Both the position numbers and the translations under genes were made by a program. DNA of 64,000 nucleotides from Nitrososphaerota archaeon (GTDB taxonomy: Archaea; Thermoproteota; Nitrososphaeria; Nitrososphaerales; JACPRH01). Each line of letters starts with the position of its first letter. Within the stretch, counting starts at the first letter, position 1. Location: positions 1-64,000 of the forward strand of contig JACPRH010000037.1 in the NCBI GenBank assembly GCA_016190055.1. The letters run 5' to 3'. Shown here in pieces: positions 42,712-52,240 of the stretch. The notes under the pieces are model-generated. The model searched no databases. It was not told where the DNA came from and worked only from the letters and a program-made list of their open reading frames with translations.

Positions 42712-44082
42712 TTACACGTAGTGCGGTGGTCTAATCTCAGTTGGCTCCCAGTCCTTCAGTTTTCCAGCTAGGAAGTTTTCGTAGGCCTGTAGGTCCAGTA
42801 ACCCGTGACCACAGTTATTGAATGCGATAACCTTCTTTTCGCCGGTTTTCTTGCATCGAAGCGCTTCATCGATTGCGTACTTTATGTTGTGCGCTGTTTC
42901 AGGCGCTGTGATCATTCCCTCAGTCTGAGCGAAGATGCGGGCCGCCTCGAATATCTCGGTCTGATGATAAGCAACAGGTTTGATGTATCCCTTGTTAATT
43001 AGGAGGCACAGGCTTGGAGCCTTCCCATGATAACGCAACCCACCCGAGTGAATTGGTGGAGGCAGATAGTTATGCCCAACAGTATACATCTTCAGCAGGG
43101 GCGTCATCTCCGCCGTGTCGCCAAAATCGTAGGTGTATGTTCCCTTGGTTGTTGAGGGGACTGCCTTGGACTCGCATGCGATAAACTCGGTCTCTGTCTT
43201 GCCCTGCAGCTTATCAGCGATGAAGGGATAGGCGAAGCCGGCGAAGTTGGAGCCGCCTCCGATGCATCCACATATAACATCCGGATAGACATCAATCATT
43301 TCGAACTGTTTCTTCGCCTCGAGTCCTATGACGGTTTGGTGGAGGAGAACGTGGTTCAGGACGGAGCCGAGACAGTATCTGGTATTATCGTCTCGCAGTG
43401 TATCCTCGATGGCTTCGCTGATCGCGATGCCTAGAGAACCGTTGTGATCGGGATTCTCAGCCAGTAGTTTCTGGCCGAACTTCGTATTATTGCTAGGGGA
43501 TGAGAAGACTTCGGCGCCCCAAATCTCCATCATAGTCTTGCGGCCAGGTTTTGTGCGATAGCTAGCGGAAACCATGTAGACTCTGCATTTAAGGTCAAAG
43601 ATGTTCGTAGACATCGCGAGTGCCGAGCCCCATTGGCCCGCACCGGTCTCGGTGACCAGCCGCTCGATTCCCTGAGCCTTGTTGTAGTAGGCTTGTGCGA
43701 TGGCTGTGTTAGGCTTGTGGCTCCCTGCGGGGCTAATGTATTCGCTCTTGTAGTATATTTCGGCGGGTGTCTTGAGATAATTCTCCAGCCGTTTCGCCCG
43801 GACAAGTGGAGTGGGGCGGGGTAGCCGCTGGTAGGCATCATATACTTCGTCAGGAATCTTAATCCATCGTTCTGCTGACATCTCCTGCATGACAAGCTCC
43901 TTTGCGAAAATGCGGAAGAGCGGAGCTGGGTCAGAGAATGGTTGCTTAGTCTGAGGGTTTAGAGGTGGAGGGAGCGGGGCGGGAAGATCCGGCAGGATAT
44001 TGTACCATGAGGTGGGAACCTCATCTGACGGAAGAAAGACGACATGCTCCTTATCGGCCTTACTACTCAAACCGATTTGCAT
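42712..44082 (-). CDS. trpB2: Tryptophan synthase beta chain, TrpB2 type
   Basis: 456 residues, the longer TrpB2 class that often works without TrpA. It is a PLP enzyme making tryptophan from indole and serine. Seen: the N-terminal extension [31 protein letters not shown], the PLP Lys motif [36 protein letters not shown], the phosphate-binding [37 protein letters not shown] and [16 protein letters not shown]. No other trp gene is near, so a salvage or stand-alone role is likely. Divergent from a DUF504 gene; ATATATACG at ~44106-44112 could serve as the plus-strand promoter. Confidence 0.94.
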   Translation of the reverse strand: MQIGLSSKADKEHVVFLPSDEVPTSWYNILPDLPAPLPPPLNPQTKQPFSDPAPLFRIFAKELVMQEMSAERWIKIPDEVYDAYQRLPRPTPLVRAKRLENYLKTPAEIYYKSEYISPAGSHKPNTAIAQAYYNKAQGIERLVTETGAGQWGSALAMSTNIFDLKCRVYMVSASYRTKPGRKTMMEIWGAEVFSSPSNNTKFGQKLLAENPDHNGSLGIAISEAIEDTLRDDNTRYCLGSVLNHVLLHQTVIGLEAKKQFEMIDVYPDVICGCIGGGSNFAGFAYPFIADKLQGKTETEFIACESKAVPSTTKGTYTYDFGDTAEMTPLLKMYTVGHNYLPPPIHSGGLRYHGKAPSLCLLINKGYIKPVAYHQTEIFEAARIFAQTEGMITAPETAHNIKYAIDEALRCKKTGEKKVIAFNNCGHGLLDLQAYENFLAGKLKDWEPTEIRPPHYV

Positions 44083-44148
44083 TGACTCTAAAATAAATGC
44101 TGTGAAATATATACGTTTGTTTTACCTGTATTACGCTGGAGTAGCGAG

Positions 44149-44388
44149 TTGGGGGGTCGAAAAGGCGTTCTTGAAGAGGTGCTTAGTCGAGCACTTCACG
44201 CAGATGATCCGGGGAAGTACTCGGTTGTGTACCGTGAGTTCAACCGGGCGCGAGAGATAGAGCTGCTAGAGTTTCTTGAACTATCGGAGAACTTCAAAAC
44301 TATTCCAGCAAGTCGAATCATCCTAGTAAAGAAGGGAGATGAGGTGCTCTACAGAACATCCCGGAGCGACCTGTTGAAACTCCTATAG
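44149..44388 (+). CDS. DUF504/UPF0248 small protein
   Basis: 79 residues from a TTG at 44149. The UPF0248 pattern is recognisable: VLEEVLSRALHADDPGKYSV, YREFNRAREIELLEFLEL, then the IPASRIILVKKGDEVLYR end (IPxxRI plus a Gly-turn). These small archaeal proteins are uncharacterised, possibly RNA-related. A TATA element lies ~40 bases upstream. It is followed 43 bases later by an HhH-type gene on the same strand. Confidence 0.75.
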   Translation: MGGRKGVLEEVLSRALHADDPGKYSVVYREFNRAREIELLEFLELSENFKTIPASRIILVKKGDEVLYRTSRSDLLKLL

Positions 44389-44431
44389 GTGAAAACACGT
44401 TTACATAGAGCAGACCGCCTCTAAAACATAG

Positions 44432-45070
44432 TTGAATATCAGAGAGTTCATCGAGAAGTACGGTGAGCCGTATTCTAAAGCGCTGGGCATAGACCTCGAA
44501 TCAGGCCGTAATGAAGAGATTGTGAAGTGGTTTCTAGCATCAATCCTTTACGCCAAGCCTATCCGGGAGAACACCGCTACACTCACCTACAGAACCTTTG
44601 AGACCCATCACGTTCTAACTGTAGATAAAATCCTTGAGACAAGCTGGAACGGGCTCGTCAAAATCCTCGATGAAGGCGGGTATGTACGCTACGACTTCAG
44701 CACCGCCACAAAACTTCTCAATGTTTTCGGCGCTCTCATGAAAGATTACAACGGTGATCTTTGGCAGCTTTATCACGCCGCTAGAGATGGCCGGGACATT
44801 GAAGAGAGACTGAAGTCGCTCGGGAAAGGAATAGGTGATGTCACAGTCTCCATATTTTTACGTGATATGCGCAGCATCTGGAGCAAAGCTGAGCCTAAGC
44901 CGACACCGCTTGTCCAAAAGGCAATGGAGGAACTTGGCATAGAAGACCTAAGACTGGTCTCAGAGCAGCATGGATTTAACCTCGTGAGGCTTGAAACTGC
45001 TCTTCTTCGGCTGGAAAAGGATTTCATTCGGAAAGGGAGGAAGGTAGACATGGTTATCTACGAGGCGTAG
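44432..45070 (+). CDS. HhH DNA glycosylase-like protein
   Basis: 212 residues from a TTG at 44432. Not a classical endonuclease III, but the middle (LIKSLGKGIGDVTVSIFLR-like LKSLGKGIGDVTVSIFLRDM, residues ~130-150) has the helix-hairpin-helix spacing. The frame SILYAKPIRENTATLTYRTF resembles the first helices of HhH-GPD proteins. The Asp in FLRDMRSIW could take the catalytic place. No iron-sulphur Cys cluster is present. Likely a base-excision-type or structure-binding DNA protein; confident only at fold level. Confidence 0.55.
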   Translation: MNIREFIEKYGEPYSKALGIDLESGRNEEIVKWFLASILYAKPIRENTATLTYRTFETHHVLTVDKILETSWNGLVKILDEGGYVRYDFSTATKLLNVFGALMKDYNGDLWQLYHAARDGRDIEERLKSLGKGIGDVTVSIFLRDMRSIWSKAEPKPTPLVQKAMEELGIEDLRLVSEQHGFNLVRLETALLRLEKDFIRKGRKVDMVIYEA

Positions 45071-45267
45071 AGACATACAGACAACATCTGCCGTAGCGAA
45101 GAAAAAGAATTTGTAGCCTCAGAGGTTCCTTTCTAGCACCCATTCTTCCACAGTGAACAAACCAGCACTGAAGCAAGTATTGGATGAAAGAGTAGTGCGT
45201 TCACAATAGAACTTAAGATGATAATGGTCGACTTAGCCTAGCTGGGAAATAGACGCCACCTTAACAA

Positions 45268-46380
45268 CTATTGGTGTTGTTCCGTAGTCTTGGGCTTACT
45301 GCTGGTATCGCTCAGGAATAGGTGTGCTCTATCCCAGTCGAAGGTTAAGTAGACATGCTCATCGGTCTTTAACTTAAAGCCGGGGTTTACACGCGCCTTC
45401 ATGAGTTCATCATTCACATTTAACGTGACGACGAGGCTATCTCCAGTTGGCTCCAGCAGCTGAACATCCGCTTCACAAGTCATTCCCTGCGTACTACTTT
45501 TACTGATATCTATGTCCTCCGGCCGGACACCGAGCTTGAATTTTGCGCCATCAGGAAGTCCTTTCAGCAACTCCATAAGGTTCTTGGGAGATTGCGGGCC
45601 GAAACAGGCTCCGCCGATCACCCGGACACCGCGCCTGTCAAGCAGGACGCAGTCGAAGAAGTTCATTGGGAGGTTACCGATGAAGCTCGCTATCCAGACA
45701 TCTTTAGGATGTTCGTATATGTTTTCTGGCGCTCCAACCTGAAGGAGCTCTCCATCCTTCATAACGGCGATGCGATCTGACATTGTCATCGCCTCAGTCT
45801 GGTCGTGAGTAACATAGATCAGGGTTGTCCGAATCTTCTTGTGAAGCAGCTTAAGCTCCGATCTCAGGTATGCGCGGGTTTTTGCATCCACATTTGAGAG
45901 CGGCTCATCCATCAAGAGCACATCAGGTTTCCTGACTATTGCTCGGCCCACTGCGACCCGCTGCTGCTCGCCTCCGCTGAGCTGTCGTGGTCTTCGGTTG
46001 AGCAGGGGTTCTATTTTTAGAAGTTCCGCTACTTCTCGAACGCGTTTATCGACCTCGACTTTAGGAGTTTTTCTGATAGCGAGCGGGAAGCCGATGTTGT
46101 CAGCAACGGTCATGTGTGGAAAGAGGGCGTAGCTCTGGAAGACCATCGCTACATTGCGATCTTTCGGTGGAACATCATTCATGACTCGGTCGTTGAAGAG
46201 GATTCGACCCTCAGAGAAGGTTTCTAGTCCAGCTATTAGACGAAGAAGTGTTGTTTTCCCGCAGCCTGAAGGACCTAGTATTGATAGAAACTCCTCATCC
46301 TCGACTACAAGATTGAAGTTCTGAACCGCCTTAGTTGTGCCGTAGGATTTGCTTACGTTTTCAAGTGTTACTTTAACCAT
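45268..46380 (-). CDS. CUT1-type ABC transporter ATPase (MalK/UgpC-like)
   Basis: 370 residues. ATP-binding subunit of a carbohydrate or similar importer. Seen: Walker A GPSGCGKTTLLRLIAGLE, Q-loop VFQSYALFPHMTVADNI, signature LSGGEQQRVAVGRAI, Walker B VLLMDEPLSNVD, H-loop YVTHDQTEAMTMSDRI, then two TOBE segments (LGVRPEDIDIS, DEHVYLTFDWDRAHLF) typical of MalK. No permease or binding protein gene is adjacent. Its immediate neighbour upstream (56 bases) is a membrane-anchored cupredoxin-fold protein in the same direction. The nearest permeases in the window are at 61.9-63.7k. Confidence 0.92.
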   Translation of the reverse strand: MVKVTLENVSKSYGTTKAVQNFNLVVEDEEFLSILGPSGCGKTTLLRLIAGLETFSEGRILFNDRVMNDVPPKDRNVAMVFQSYALFPHMTVADNIGFPLAIRKTPKVEVDKRVREVAELLKIEPLLNRRPRQLSGGEQQRVAVGRAIVRKPDVLLMDEPLSNVDAKTRAYLRSELKLLHKKIRTTLIYVTHDQTEAMTMSDRIAVMKDGELLQVGAPENIYEHPKDVWIASFIGNLPMNFFDCVLLDRRGVRVIGGACFGPQSPKNLMELLKGLPDGAKFKLGVRPEDIDISKSSTQGMTCEADVQLLEPTGDSLVVTLNVNDELMKARVNPGFKLKTDEHVYLTFDWDRAHLFLSDTSSKPKTTEQHQ

Positions 46381-46435
46381 CAGATCAACAGCTCCAGTTA
46401 GATCGTCTTCACCATAATCCTAGCTAGGTGCAAGG

Positions 46436-46897
46436 TCATGGCTTGACTATGAGAGTGCCCTTCTCAAGAGAGTGGTTAACCGTCTGCTGCACATCCACAC
46501 CCCTATAGTCGGTGTAGTTGTAGATCTCCTGAGGCCGAGTGTCGATAAAGGTAAAGTTGCCTATCTTCGTAGGGGTAAACTCGAATGTAGTTGATTCAAA
46601 GGGTTTAATCGGCTGGCTTGTGACGCCAAAATCTGGGATTGCAAGCTGATGAGTCTCGATATCATCATTATTAACTACCACAATAGTTACAGGTGTCCCG
46701 ACCGTCAGCTCTATTACGTCTGGATCCCAGTTTCGCTTCTCATTTTGCGGTAGGATTAATCCGCCCTGTGCTGGTGGGTTTGTGGTAACCAGTCTGATAA
46801 TAATAGCTGAACTTTGAGCGGACATAAAATAATATGAGATACCAGCAATGACTAAAACGACTGCAACTACGCCGATAATCAAGAATTTTTGGTTCAA
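46436..46897 (-). CDS. Membrane-anchored cupredoxin-fold protein lacking full copper ligands
   Basis: 153 residues. N-terminal anchor (FLIIGVVAVVLVIAGISYYF) then a single extracellular beta-sandwich: DPDVIELTVGTPVTIVVVNN, DDIETHQLAIPDFGVTSQPI, EFTPTKIGNFTFI and the KGTLIVKP end. This is the cupredoxin/COX2-like layout. One His (ETHQL) stands where the first type-1 copper ligand is expected, but no Cys-x-His-x-Met loop is present (TFIDTRPQEIYNY instead). Copper binding is therefore doubtful. It may be a surface-exposed binding or accessory protein for the ATPase-linked transporter downstream. Confidence 0.7.
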   Translation of the reverse strand: MNQKFLIIGVVAVVLVIAGISYYFMSAQSSAIIIRLVTTNPPAQGGLILPQNEKRNWDPDVIELTVGTPVTIVVVNNDDIETHQLAIPDFGVTSQPIKPFESTTFEFTPTKIGNFTFIDTRPQEIYNYTDYRGVDVQQTVNHSLEKGTLIVKP

Positions 46898-46993
46898 AGT
46901 TCTGAAACCCAGTCAAGCAGCATGGCTAGATAATCCTTTCGCTGGATATGGCGGTGGCGTTTGGATTGATGAACCAAATCGAGTGGTAGTTCG

Positions 46994-47197
46994 GTGTCCT
47001 CAAGTCCTAACCTCTCCGTCCCCTTCTCAACATCTCTGCGCCATAATGATATCAAGCAATCGAATACAAATTTCGATAAAGACGATTTCGATCCTGCAGA
47101 GGAACCTCTTTACGGGCGTTATGCGCCTACAGATTTTCCAGAGGAGACCTTCAAAATATTACCTTTAGATCCCACTTACCCAGCTGATGCATCCTAG
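46994..47197 (+). CDS. Possible small acidic protein
   Basis: 67 codons from a GTG. The second half (NTNFDKDDFDPAEEPLYGRY, then PTDFPEETFKILPLDPTYP) has a balanced, protein-like composition with acidic and aromatic residues. The first ~20 codons are Ser/Pro-rich and unconvincing. No ribosome-binding site, no family recognised. It lies divergently from the cupredoxin-fold gene. A shorter form starting inside is possible. Confidence 0.35.
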   Translation: MSSSPNLSVPFSTSLRHNDIKQSNTNFDKDDFDPAEEPLYGRYAPTDFPEETFKILPLDPTYPADAS

Positions 47198-47393
47198 CAG
47201 GGGGAACTTGAATTCTGACCGAGCCTCAGTTAGTTACCTAAACTTTATTGGTTAACTGCTATTTAGGAGACGGTTTCCCGCTTACGTTAAGAACGGTGTG
47301 ATCAATTAAACTTAGTTTGTAAAATGCTCAGGAAAGAATTATAGAATGTTACCTTTATTGTTAGTGACTCAGTGGAATGTGTGAGCAGGCGGT

Positions 47394-48434
47394 ATGAGTC
47401 TACGTCGGTCACTTACTGTAAATGTGGTTGCGACGGTTCTCCCTTACGTTTCTTACGTTGTTTTGGCCTTGGTACTGTTTGATACCTTTGTTAATCGTGT
47501 GTTGTACTTTCTGGCTAGGTATTCCGTCTGGAGCGATGTCTATGCCTCTGAAGCTGTTGCAGATATCGGGCTGTTCTCCTTTATCTTCGGAGAGTTCGCG
47601 TCGATACTGCTGCTTCTGCTGCTGGTCGTCTTTATGCTGCGAATGAAGTCTTCTGAGGAATTTTTTGTCGCGCTGCCGATGCTGCCTCTTCTCGCAGCGG
47701 ATGTTTTGAAGTATCTTCTAAGAACCCCGTTTCAACTATCAACACTGACAATTCTGCTGAATCTATCATCCCTAGCTGTTGTTCTGATGGCTATTCTATT
47801 CAGGTTGAGGAAGCGGAGACAAGTGGAACGCGAGTCCGTGAAATATTTGGCTTACGTCTACCTTTCTTTTCTAGCAATCATTTTGATTCTCCAGCATCTG
47901 TATCAGCTGGATATTTTGGCGGCTAAAGGTCAGACTCTGGCCGGATCTGTCATACTTGTCTCTTTGCCTTATCTTATGCTGGTTAACGCGTTTGTTATTA
48001 CCTCTTATGCGCTCACTATTCCGCGCAGAGTTTTTCGCAGTCTTCTCGTAAAGGTTGAGGCACTCGTAATTCTTCCAATTATTATTGTTCTGCTTATCGT
48101 GGGGATACTGTATATCGGTAGTGTCGTTCCTCAAGCACTGCCTGAACTCATGCTTAACCTGCTCAAGACGGCTCTGCCTTCACCAATGATTGCTCCATTC
48201 CTACTGGGGCTTTCCCTTTTCATATTTGCCTGTCTTGTTCTCTGGCTGAAGAGCAGGTCTGAGCCGATGTACAGGCAAGAAGCGGTGGGTTTGTTGTTGG
48301 TCTTCGCTGCGACTTTCCTCTTCGACTCGATTTACTACTATCCGAGAGTGGTTCTCGGTGTTGTCTTAATCTCTTTTTCACTGTTCAAAACTAGGCGTGC
48401 AGGTGGGGAGGCTGCTGCTACTACTTCACGATGA
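47394..48434 (+). CDS. Polytopic membrane protein, about ten segments
   Basis: 346 residues, family not recognised. Hydrophobic segments are spread through the whole length (e.g. ~8-30, 55-80, 90-105, 118-135, 150-167, 180-205, 218-245, 262-282, 297-312, 318-332), with basic loops such as FRLRKRRQVERE. No obvious transporter or enzyme motif. Its 3' end overlaps the cupredoxin gene of the NrfD operon by 14 bases on the opposite strand. A multi-TM sensor or transporter is possible; nothing decides. Confidence 0.7.
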   Translation: MSLRRSLTVNVVATVLPYVSYVVLALVLFDTFVNRVLYFLARYSVWSDVYASEAVADIGLFSFIFGEFASILLLLLLVVFMLRMKSSEEFFVALPMLPLLAADVLKYLLRTPFQLSTLTILLNLSSLAVVLMAILFRLRKRRQVERESVKYLAYVYLSFLAIILILQHLYQLDILAAKGQTLAGSVILVSLPYLMLVNAFVITSYALTIPRRVFRSLLVKVEALVILPIIIVLLIVGILYIGSVVPQALPELMLNLLKTALPSPMIAPFLLGLSLFIFACLVLWLKSRSEPMYRQEAVGLLLVFAATFLFDSIYYYPRVVLGVVLISFSLFKTRRAGGEAAATTSR

Positions 48435-48891
48435 GCGTGCCTTTCTGCCCTAGGCTCTCGTGGCCACCTAGCTGTGCTGTTCGGCAGTAGTAGTGGTAGA
48501 CACCCGGTGTTGTTGCTACGAACTCTCCTGTATCAGTTTCACCCTTGACGATGCCGAATTCACCGCCTATTTTGAGGTTGAACTCATCGATCCTGAAGTT
48601 GTGCGAGACCGAAGTTTTGCCGATAAGGGTGATCTTGACTGTGTCTCCTTGATTGACTGTGATAGTTGGTCCTCCTTGTGTATCGTTGTAACCGAAGTTA
48701 TCAGTTAGGAGTGTGAATGATTTTACTGGACCGATACCCGGTGCGGAGCTTCCAGAGAACGGGTTACCAGCTACACTTGACATCAGCTCATAATAATAGA
48801 CTACAGATACTACGATTAGGACTAGAAGAACTATCAGGGCTAGGGGTTGGCCGACTGCTTTTCTATCTTTCAATAATGATGGTGTTTTCAT
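48421..48891 (-). CDS. Membrane-anchored cupredoxin of the NrfD operon
   Basis: 156 residues from the ATG at 48891, chosen because GGAGTAG lies ~8 bases upstream and it clears the NrfD stop; an ATG at 48918 would overlap. Anchor ALIVLLVLIVVSVVYYYEL, then a cupredoxin domain: TITVNQGDTVKITLIGKTSV, SVSHNFRIDEF with a His ligand, and GVYHYYCRTAQLGGHESLGQ near the end. The order His, Cys, His, Gln suggests a type-1 copper site with Gln instead of Met, with six residues between Cys and His, as in less usual cupredoxins. It could carry electrons from the quinol-linked NrfD/ferredoxin/DOMON proteins encoded just upstream. Confidence 0.8.
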   Translation of the reverse strand: MKTPSLLKDRKAVGQPLALIVLLVLIVVSVVYYYELMSSVAGNPFSGSSAPGIGPVKSFTLLTDNFGYNDTQGGPTITVNQGDTVKITLIGKTSVSHNFRIDEFNLKIGGEFGIVKGETDTGEFVATTPGVYHYYCRTAQLGGHESLGQKGTLIVK

Positions 48892-48898
48892 TTTGCTT

Positions 48899-50257
48899 CT
48901 ACTCCGTTGGGTGTGCATGACTTTCTTCAGCTCCTTCTGAGATCTCCCACCTTGATATTATTGGGAAGAGCTTCGAAAAGATGGCGTACAATAGCATGAA
49001 GGCTGCGAAGGCGCCGGCTGTTATCGATATCTCCACCCAGGTTGGTGTGTAAACTCCTGTGGGGTAAGGTAGGGTAGGCTGAGCCATTGTGGGGACAACT
49101 ATTAGGTACCGCTCTATCCACATTCCTATTGAGACCAATATTGCTGCGACGGTTATGCCTTTGATTGTACGTGTCTTTGGGATGGCCACTAGGAATACGG
49201 GTACGATTAATGTTATTACTATCATTGTGTAGAACAGATTGGAGAATGGGCCGCTGAAGAGTAGTCCGAGCCACTGTAGGTCATCTGTTTTACCGGTGTA
49301 GAAGGCTGTGAGGTATTCGTTGATTGTGAAGTAAATCATCACTATGTTGAGCGTCAGCATTAGGTAGGCGAGGTATGTGAAATGCTTCTTAGTCAAGTAC
49401 TCTTCAAGATGGTATGCTCTCCTGAAGATCACCATCGCGAGGATGAGCATTGCTATTCCTGAGAATATTGCTCCGCCGACGAAGTACGGTCCGAATATAG
49501 CTGTGTGCCATCCTTCTCTGAAGTGCATCGCAAAGGCCCAAGATACTACTGTATGGACTGAAACCGCGACTGGCACGATGATTAGCGCCATTGCGGATAT
49601 GCCTCGTTGAAGCCGTTTCTTCTGCGTCTCGGTACCTGTCCAGCCTAGAGAAAGTGTCCTGTAGAGCCATTTCTTGATTGGAGAGGCGTCTGTCAGCCTA
49701 TCCCTTAGCTCTGCAATGTCTGGAATAAGGGGCAGGTAGAGGTAGATAGTGCTACCTGTAAGGTAGGTTGTGATGCTGATGAAATCCCATATAACTGGCG
49801 ACTGGATTCTACCTAGTACGAATATTTCTGCGATTCTGTCTGGGCGCCCCAAATCGATTAGAGGGAACAGTGCACCTACAGAGATGGCCATAACTGTGAT
49901 AGATTCAGCAATTCTTGTAACTGGTCTTCGCCACTCAGCGTGAGACAGACGAAGAATTGCGGATATCAGTGTTCCAGCGTGGCTGATGCCTATGAAGAAG
50001 ATGAAGTTCGCCAGATATACTCCCCAAGTTATCGGTTCACGGAGCCCGGTCACGATCAATCCGTTTTGAAGCTGTATGTAGTAGGCGTATACGGCGTTGG
50101 CGACCACAACTGCAAGAGTCCCTACGATTAGATAGTACGTCTTGCTCGTCGATACTAGTGAGTTGATGATAGTGGAATCTGTGGAAGGGGCGGCTAACGG
50201 GGTGACTGCTTTTCCTGTCTTAGGCGGAATGTCTTTTGGCGTATTTGATTTTTTCAT
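48899..50257 (-). CDS. NrfD/PsrC-like quinol-interacting membrane subunit
   Basis: 452 residues, nine or ten membrane segments. NrfD-type proteins exchange electrons between membrane quinones and periplasmic/extracellular iron-sulphur subunits. Signature parts: NFIFFIGISHAGTLISAILR, EWRRPVTRIAESITVMAISV, PLIDLGRPDRIAEIFVLGRI, SPVIWDFISITTYLTGSTIY, VSVHTVVSWAFAMHFREGWH and GPYFVGGAIFSGIAMLILAM. The length and 10-TM layout resemble ActC/PsrC-like long forms. Its ATG overlaps the stop of the ferredoxin subunit by one base. No molybdopterin subunit is encoded beside it. Confidence 0.9.
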   Translation of the reverse strand: MKKSNTPKDIPPKTGKAVTPLAAPSTDSTIINSLVSTSKTYYLIVGTLAVVVANAVYAYYIQLQNGLIVTGLREPITWGVYLANFIFFIGISHAGTLISAILRLSHAEWRRPVTRIAESITVMAISVGALFPLIDLGRPDRIAEIFVLGRIQSPVIWDFISITTYLTGSTIYLYLPLIPDIAELRDRLTDASPIKKWLYRTLSLGWTGTETQKKRLQRGISAMALIIVPVAVSVHTVVSWAFAMHFREGWHTAIFGPYFVGGAIFSGIAMLILAMVIFRRAYHLEEYLTKKHFTYLAYLMLTLNIVMIYFTINEYLTAFYTGKTDDLQWLGLLFSGPFSNLFYTMIVITLIVPVFLVAIPKTRTIKGITVAAILVSIGMWIERYLIVVPTMAQPTLPYPTGVYTPTWVEISITAGAFAAFMLLYAIFSKLFPIISRWEISEGAEESHAHPTE

Positions 50258-51027
50258 TATGCCTTCCCCTCCTGTAGATAGTATACGTTAGGTTCGGTGC
50301 CCATCTCCTCTTTGAACCGTTTCGCATGTCTCTTCTCAAGCATCTCGGAGAGGGTTACCGTTTCTTGGCTGCTCTTGACAACATCTTCATAGCGGTCTCC
50401 ATAATATATTACACCCATCTTGCAGGCGCTTGCGCATGCCGGGATCTCTCCCCTCGCCGCGCGATCTACGCAGAAGTCGCACTTCTCAGAGACTCCTTTT
50501 CGATGAGGCCACGGCTCTTCTGGAGAGTATTTATGGGCTAATTCGGCGGGTGTATGAGCAGGTTCTTCCCAGTTGAAGTACCTGGTCTGGTAGGGGCATG
50601 CTGCTAAGCACATTCTACAACCAATGCAGATATCATGGTCAATCAGCACGACACCGTCTTCACGGACGTAGGTCGCGCCGACAGGACAGACATTTGCGCA
50701 CGGTGGGTTTTGACATTGCTGGCAAGGCCTTATGAAGAAGGATTGTTGTTCCCCATCATCCGATTTGAGAACCTTGATCCATTCCTGTCCTTTAGGAACG
50801 AAGCGGGCTACTGTGCAAGCTTCTGTGCAATCTCCACAGCCATCACATTTGGCGAGATCGAGAACCATTACGTACCGTCCAAGCATAGCTCCTCCAGGAG
50901 CCTTCCGGGTTCTTCCTACCGGTATCTTCGCTAAGGCTTGCTGACTGACAAGAACACCTACAGTAATTGTTGCACTAGCGGCTCCGGCGATTTTGAGGAA
51001 TTTACGTCGCGAGCAATCTTTAGACAT
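50257..51027 (-). CDS. Tat-exported ferredoxin subunit with four [4Fe-4S] motifs
   Basis: 256 residues, NrfC/PsrB/DmsB-like. N-terminal twin-arginine signal CSRRKFLKIAGAASATITVG. Four cysteine groups: CDGCGDCTEAC (C-x2-C-x2-C-x3-C), CQQCQNPPCANVC, CIGCRMCLAAC, and CDFCVDRAARGEIPACASAC. This is the electron wire between a catalytic or heme subunit and an NrfD membrane partner. It starts immediately after the DOMON gene and ends in the NrfD start, so the three are one transcription unit. The Tat signal places it outside the membrane. Confidence 0.93.
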   Translation of the reverse strand: MSKDCSRRKFLKIAGAASATITVGVLVSQQALAKIPVGRTRKAPGGAMLGRYVMVLDLAKCDGCGDCTEACTVARFVPKGQEWIKVLKSDDGEQQSFFIRPCQQCQNPPCANVCPVGATYVREDGVVLIDHDICIGCRMCLAACPYQTRYFNWEEPAHTPAELAHKYSPEEPWPHRKGVSEKCDFCVDRAARGEIPACASACKMGVIYYGDRYEDVVKSSQETVTLSEMLEKRHAKRFKEEMGTEPNVYYLQEGKA

Positions 51028-52209
51028 CTAGGATGCGCCTCCTTCAGAAGATATTTTTCGAACTTGATACAGGACGAATGCGTAAACCGAGAATACCGAT
51101 CCGATTACGGTAACGATGATTATCTGCGTGAAATCGAAGACCCACCAAAGTTGGTTGCTTTGTGTAACGTGTGCGGCTCTGACAGATATGTAGCCGACTT
51201 TGCCGCTTGCATTGTAACCTGTGTCTCCAAGATATTCAGCTCTAACAGCCAGTATGCCGTCGATTTTACGTGTGATATTTATAGAAGCCGTCCCATCCCT
51301 GTTCGTAATTGCAGAGCCAACCTTTACTTCACCGAAAGTGGTGTTAACGTAAAAGTTGACAACCGAGCTGGATACGGCCGTTCCGTTCTGATCAACCACT
51401 TTGGCGGAAATAGGCACGCGTCCATCCGCCATAGACTCCAAAGGAAGATTGAGCTTTAGCGATGTGGCCTTCTGCTTTGCTTCTGGCTTCGTCACGTTAG
51501 ATCCAGCTCCCGGCACCGTGGTAGCATTGGGGTCCTCGATCTGGAGAGATAGGCGCTGCGAACGAGCTGTATGGTAGGTTGTCAAGTCTTTTTCTGATTT
51601 GTTGTATGCAAGGATGAAACCGTATGATCCCCCAGCTTGGAAGGCTTGGTCATTCACATCTCCGGAGTTAAGTGGGGTGACAAACTCTATCGTGGTGCCT
51701 CCACCATTATGCGAGCCGGCTGCAGATAGAATGTTGCTGCTGCCGCCCTTTGCAGTATCAGAGTAGTGTTCAAAACCTGTGCCGATTTCATCCGAAATAG
51801 TGAGGTTACCTGAGTCACTCACATAACCAATTATTATGTTGGCTCCATCCATAGCGGTGCCTTTTGGGCCGAAGCCAATTGCGACCCAACCTGTTCCCTT
51901 GCTAACTAGGGCCACATGAAGGTTTGTGCCATCCTGATCCCAGTAGACAGCCATCCCTGTTGCTGAATCAGCATAGGAGTCCGCGTATTCTCCGTTGGTA
52001 ACTACGCCGTCCACGACAGATTTACTCATCTTGGCGTAAGGCACGACCGCAGGCTCTCCAGCCGCATATACGTTAGAAGCAAGCATTAGCGAGGCAGTTG
52101 CGGATAGCAACAGAAGAGCAATAAGAAAACTCTTACTGAACGCGCACCAAAAACTCCGATACCGCTTAGCTTCAAACTCCTTATTTCCGCGACTATCAAT
52201 ACTAGGCAT
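51028..52209 (-). CDS. DOMON heme-type domain plus Ig-like domain, C-terminal anchor
   Basis: 393 residues from ATG 52209 (TTG 52221 possible). Signal peptide (FLIALLLLSATASLMLASNV), a DOMON domain (~residues 55-205) with GWVAIGFGPKGTAMDGANII and TTYHTARSQRL, an Ig-like domain (~255-340; VPISAKVVDQNGTAVSSSVV), and a C-terminal membrane segment (QIIIVTVIGSVFSVYAFVLY). DOMON domains of the ethylbenzene-dehydrogenase-gamma type bind heme b through Met and His; the Met of GTAMDG and the His of YHTAR stand where such ligands are expected. It is first gene of the operon, driven by a 53-bp promoter shared with the cytochrome c gene at 56.0k. Confidence 0.82.
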   Translation of the reverse strand: MPSIDSRGNKEFEAKRYRSFWCAFSKSFLIALLLLSATASLMLASNVYAAGEPAVVPYAKMSKSVVDGVVTNGEYADSYADSATGMAVYWDQDGTNLHVALVSKGTGWVAIGFGPKGTAMDGANIIIGYVSDSGNLTISDEIGTGFEHYSDTAKGGSSNILSAAGSHNGGGTTIEFVTPLNSGDVNDQAFQAGGSYGFILAYNKSEKDLTTYHTARSQRLSLQIEDPNATTVPGAGSNVTKPEAKQKATSLKLNLPLESMADGRVPISAKVVDQNGTAVSSSVVNFYVNTTFGEVKVGSAITNRDGTASINITRKIDGILAVRAEYLGDTGYNASGKVGYISVRAAHVTQSNQLWWVFDFTQIIIVTVIGSVFSVYAFVLYQVRKISSEGGAS

Positions 52210-52240
52210 CTCTAACCGCAAGTCAACAGTAATACGGATC

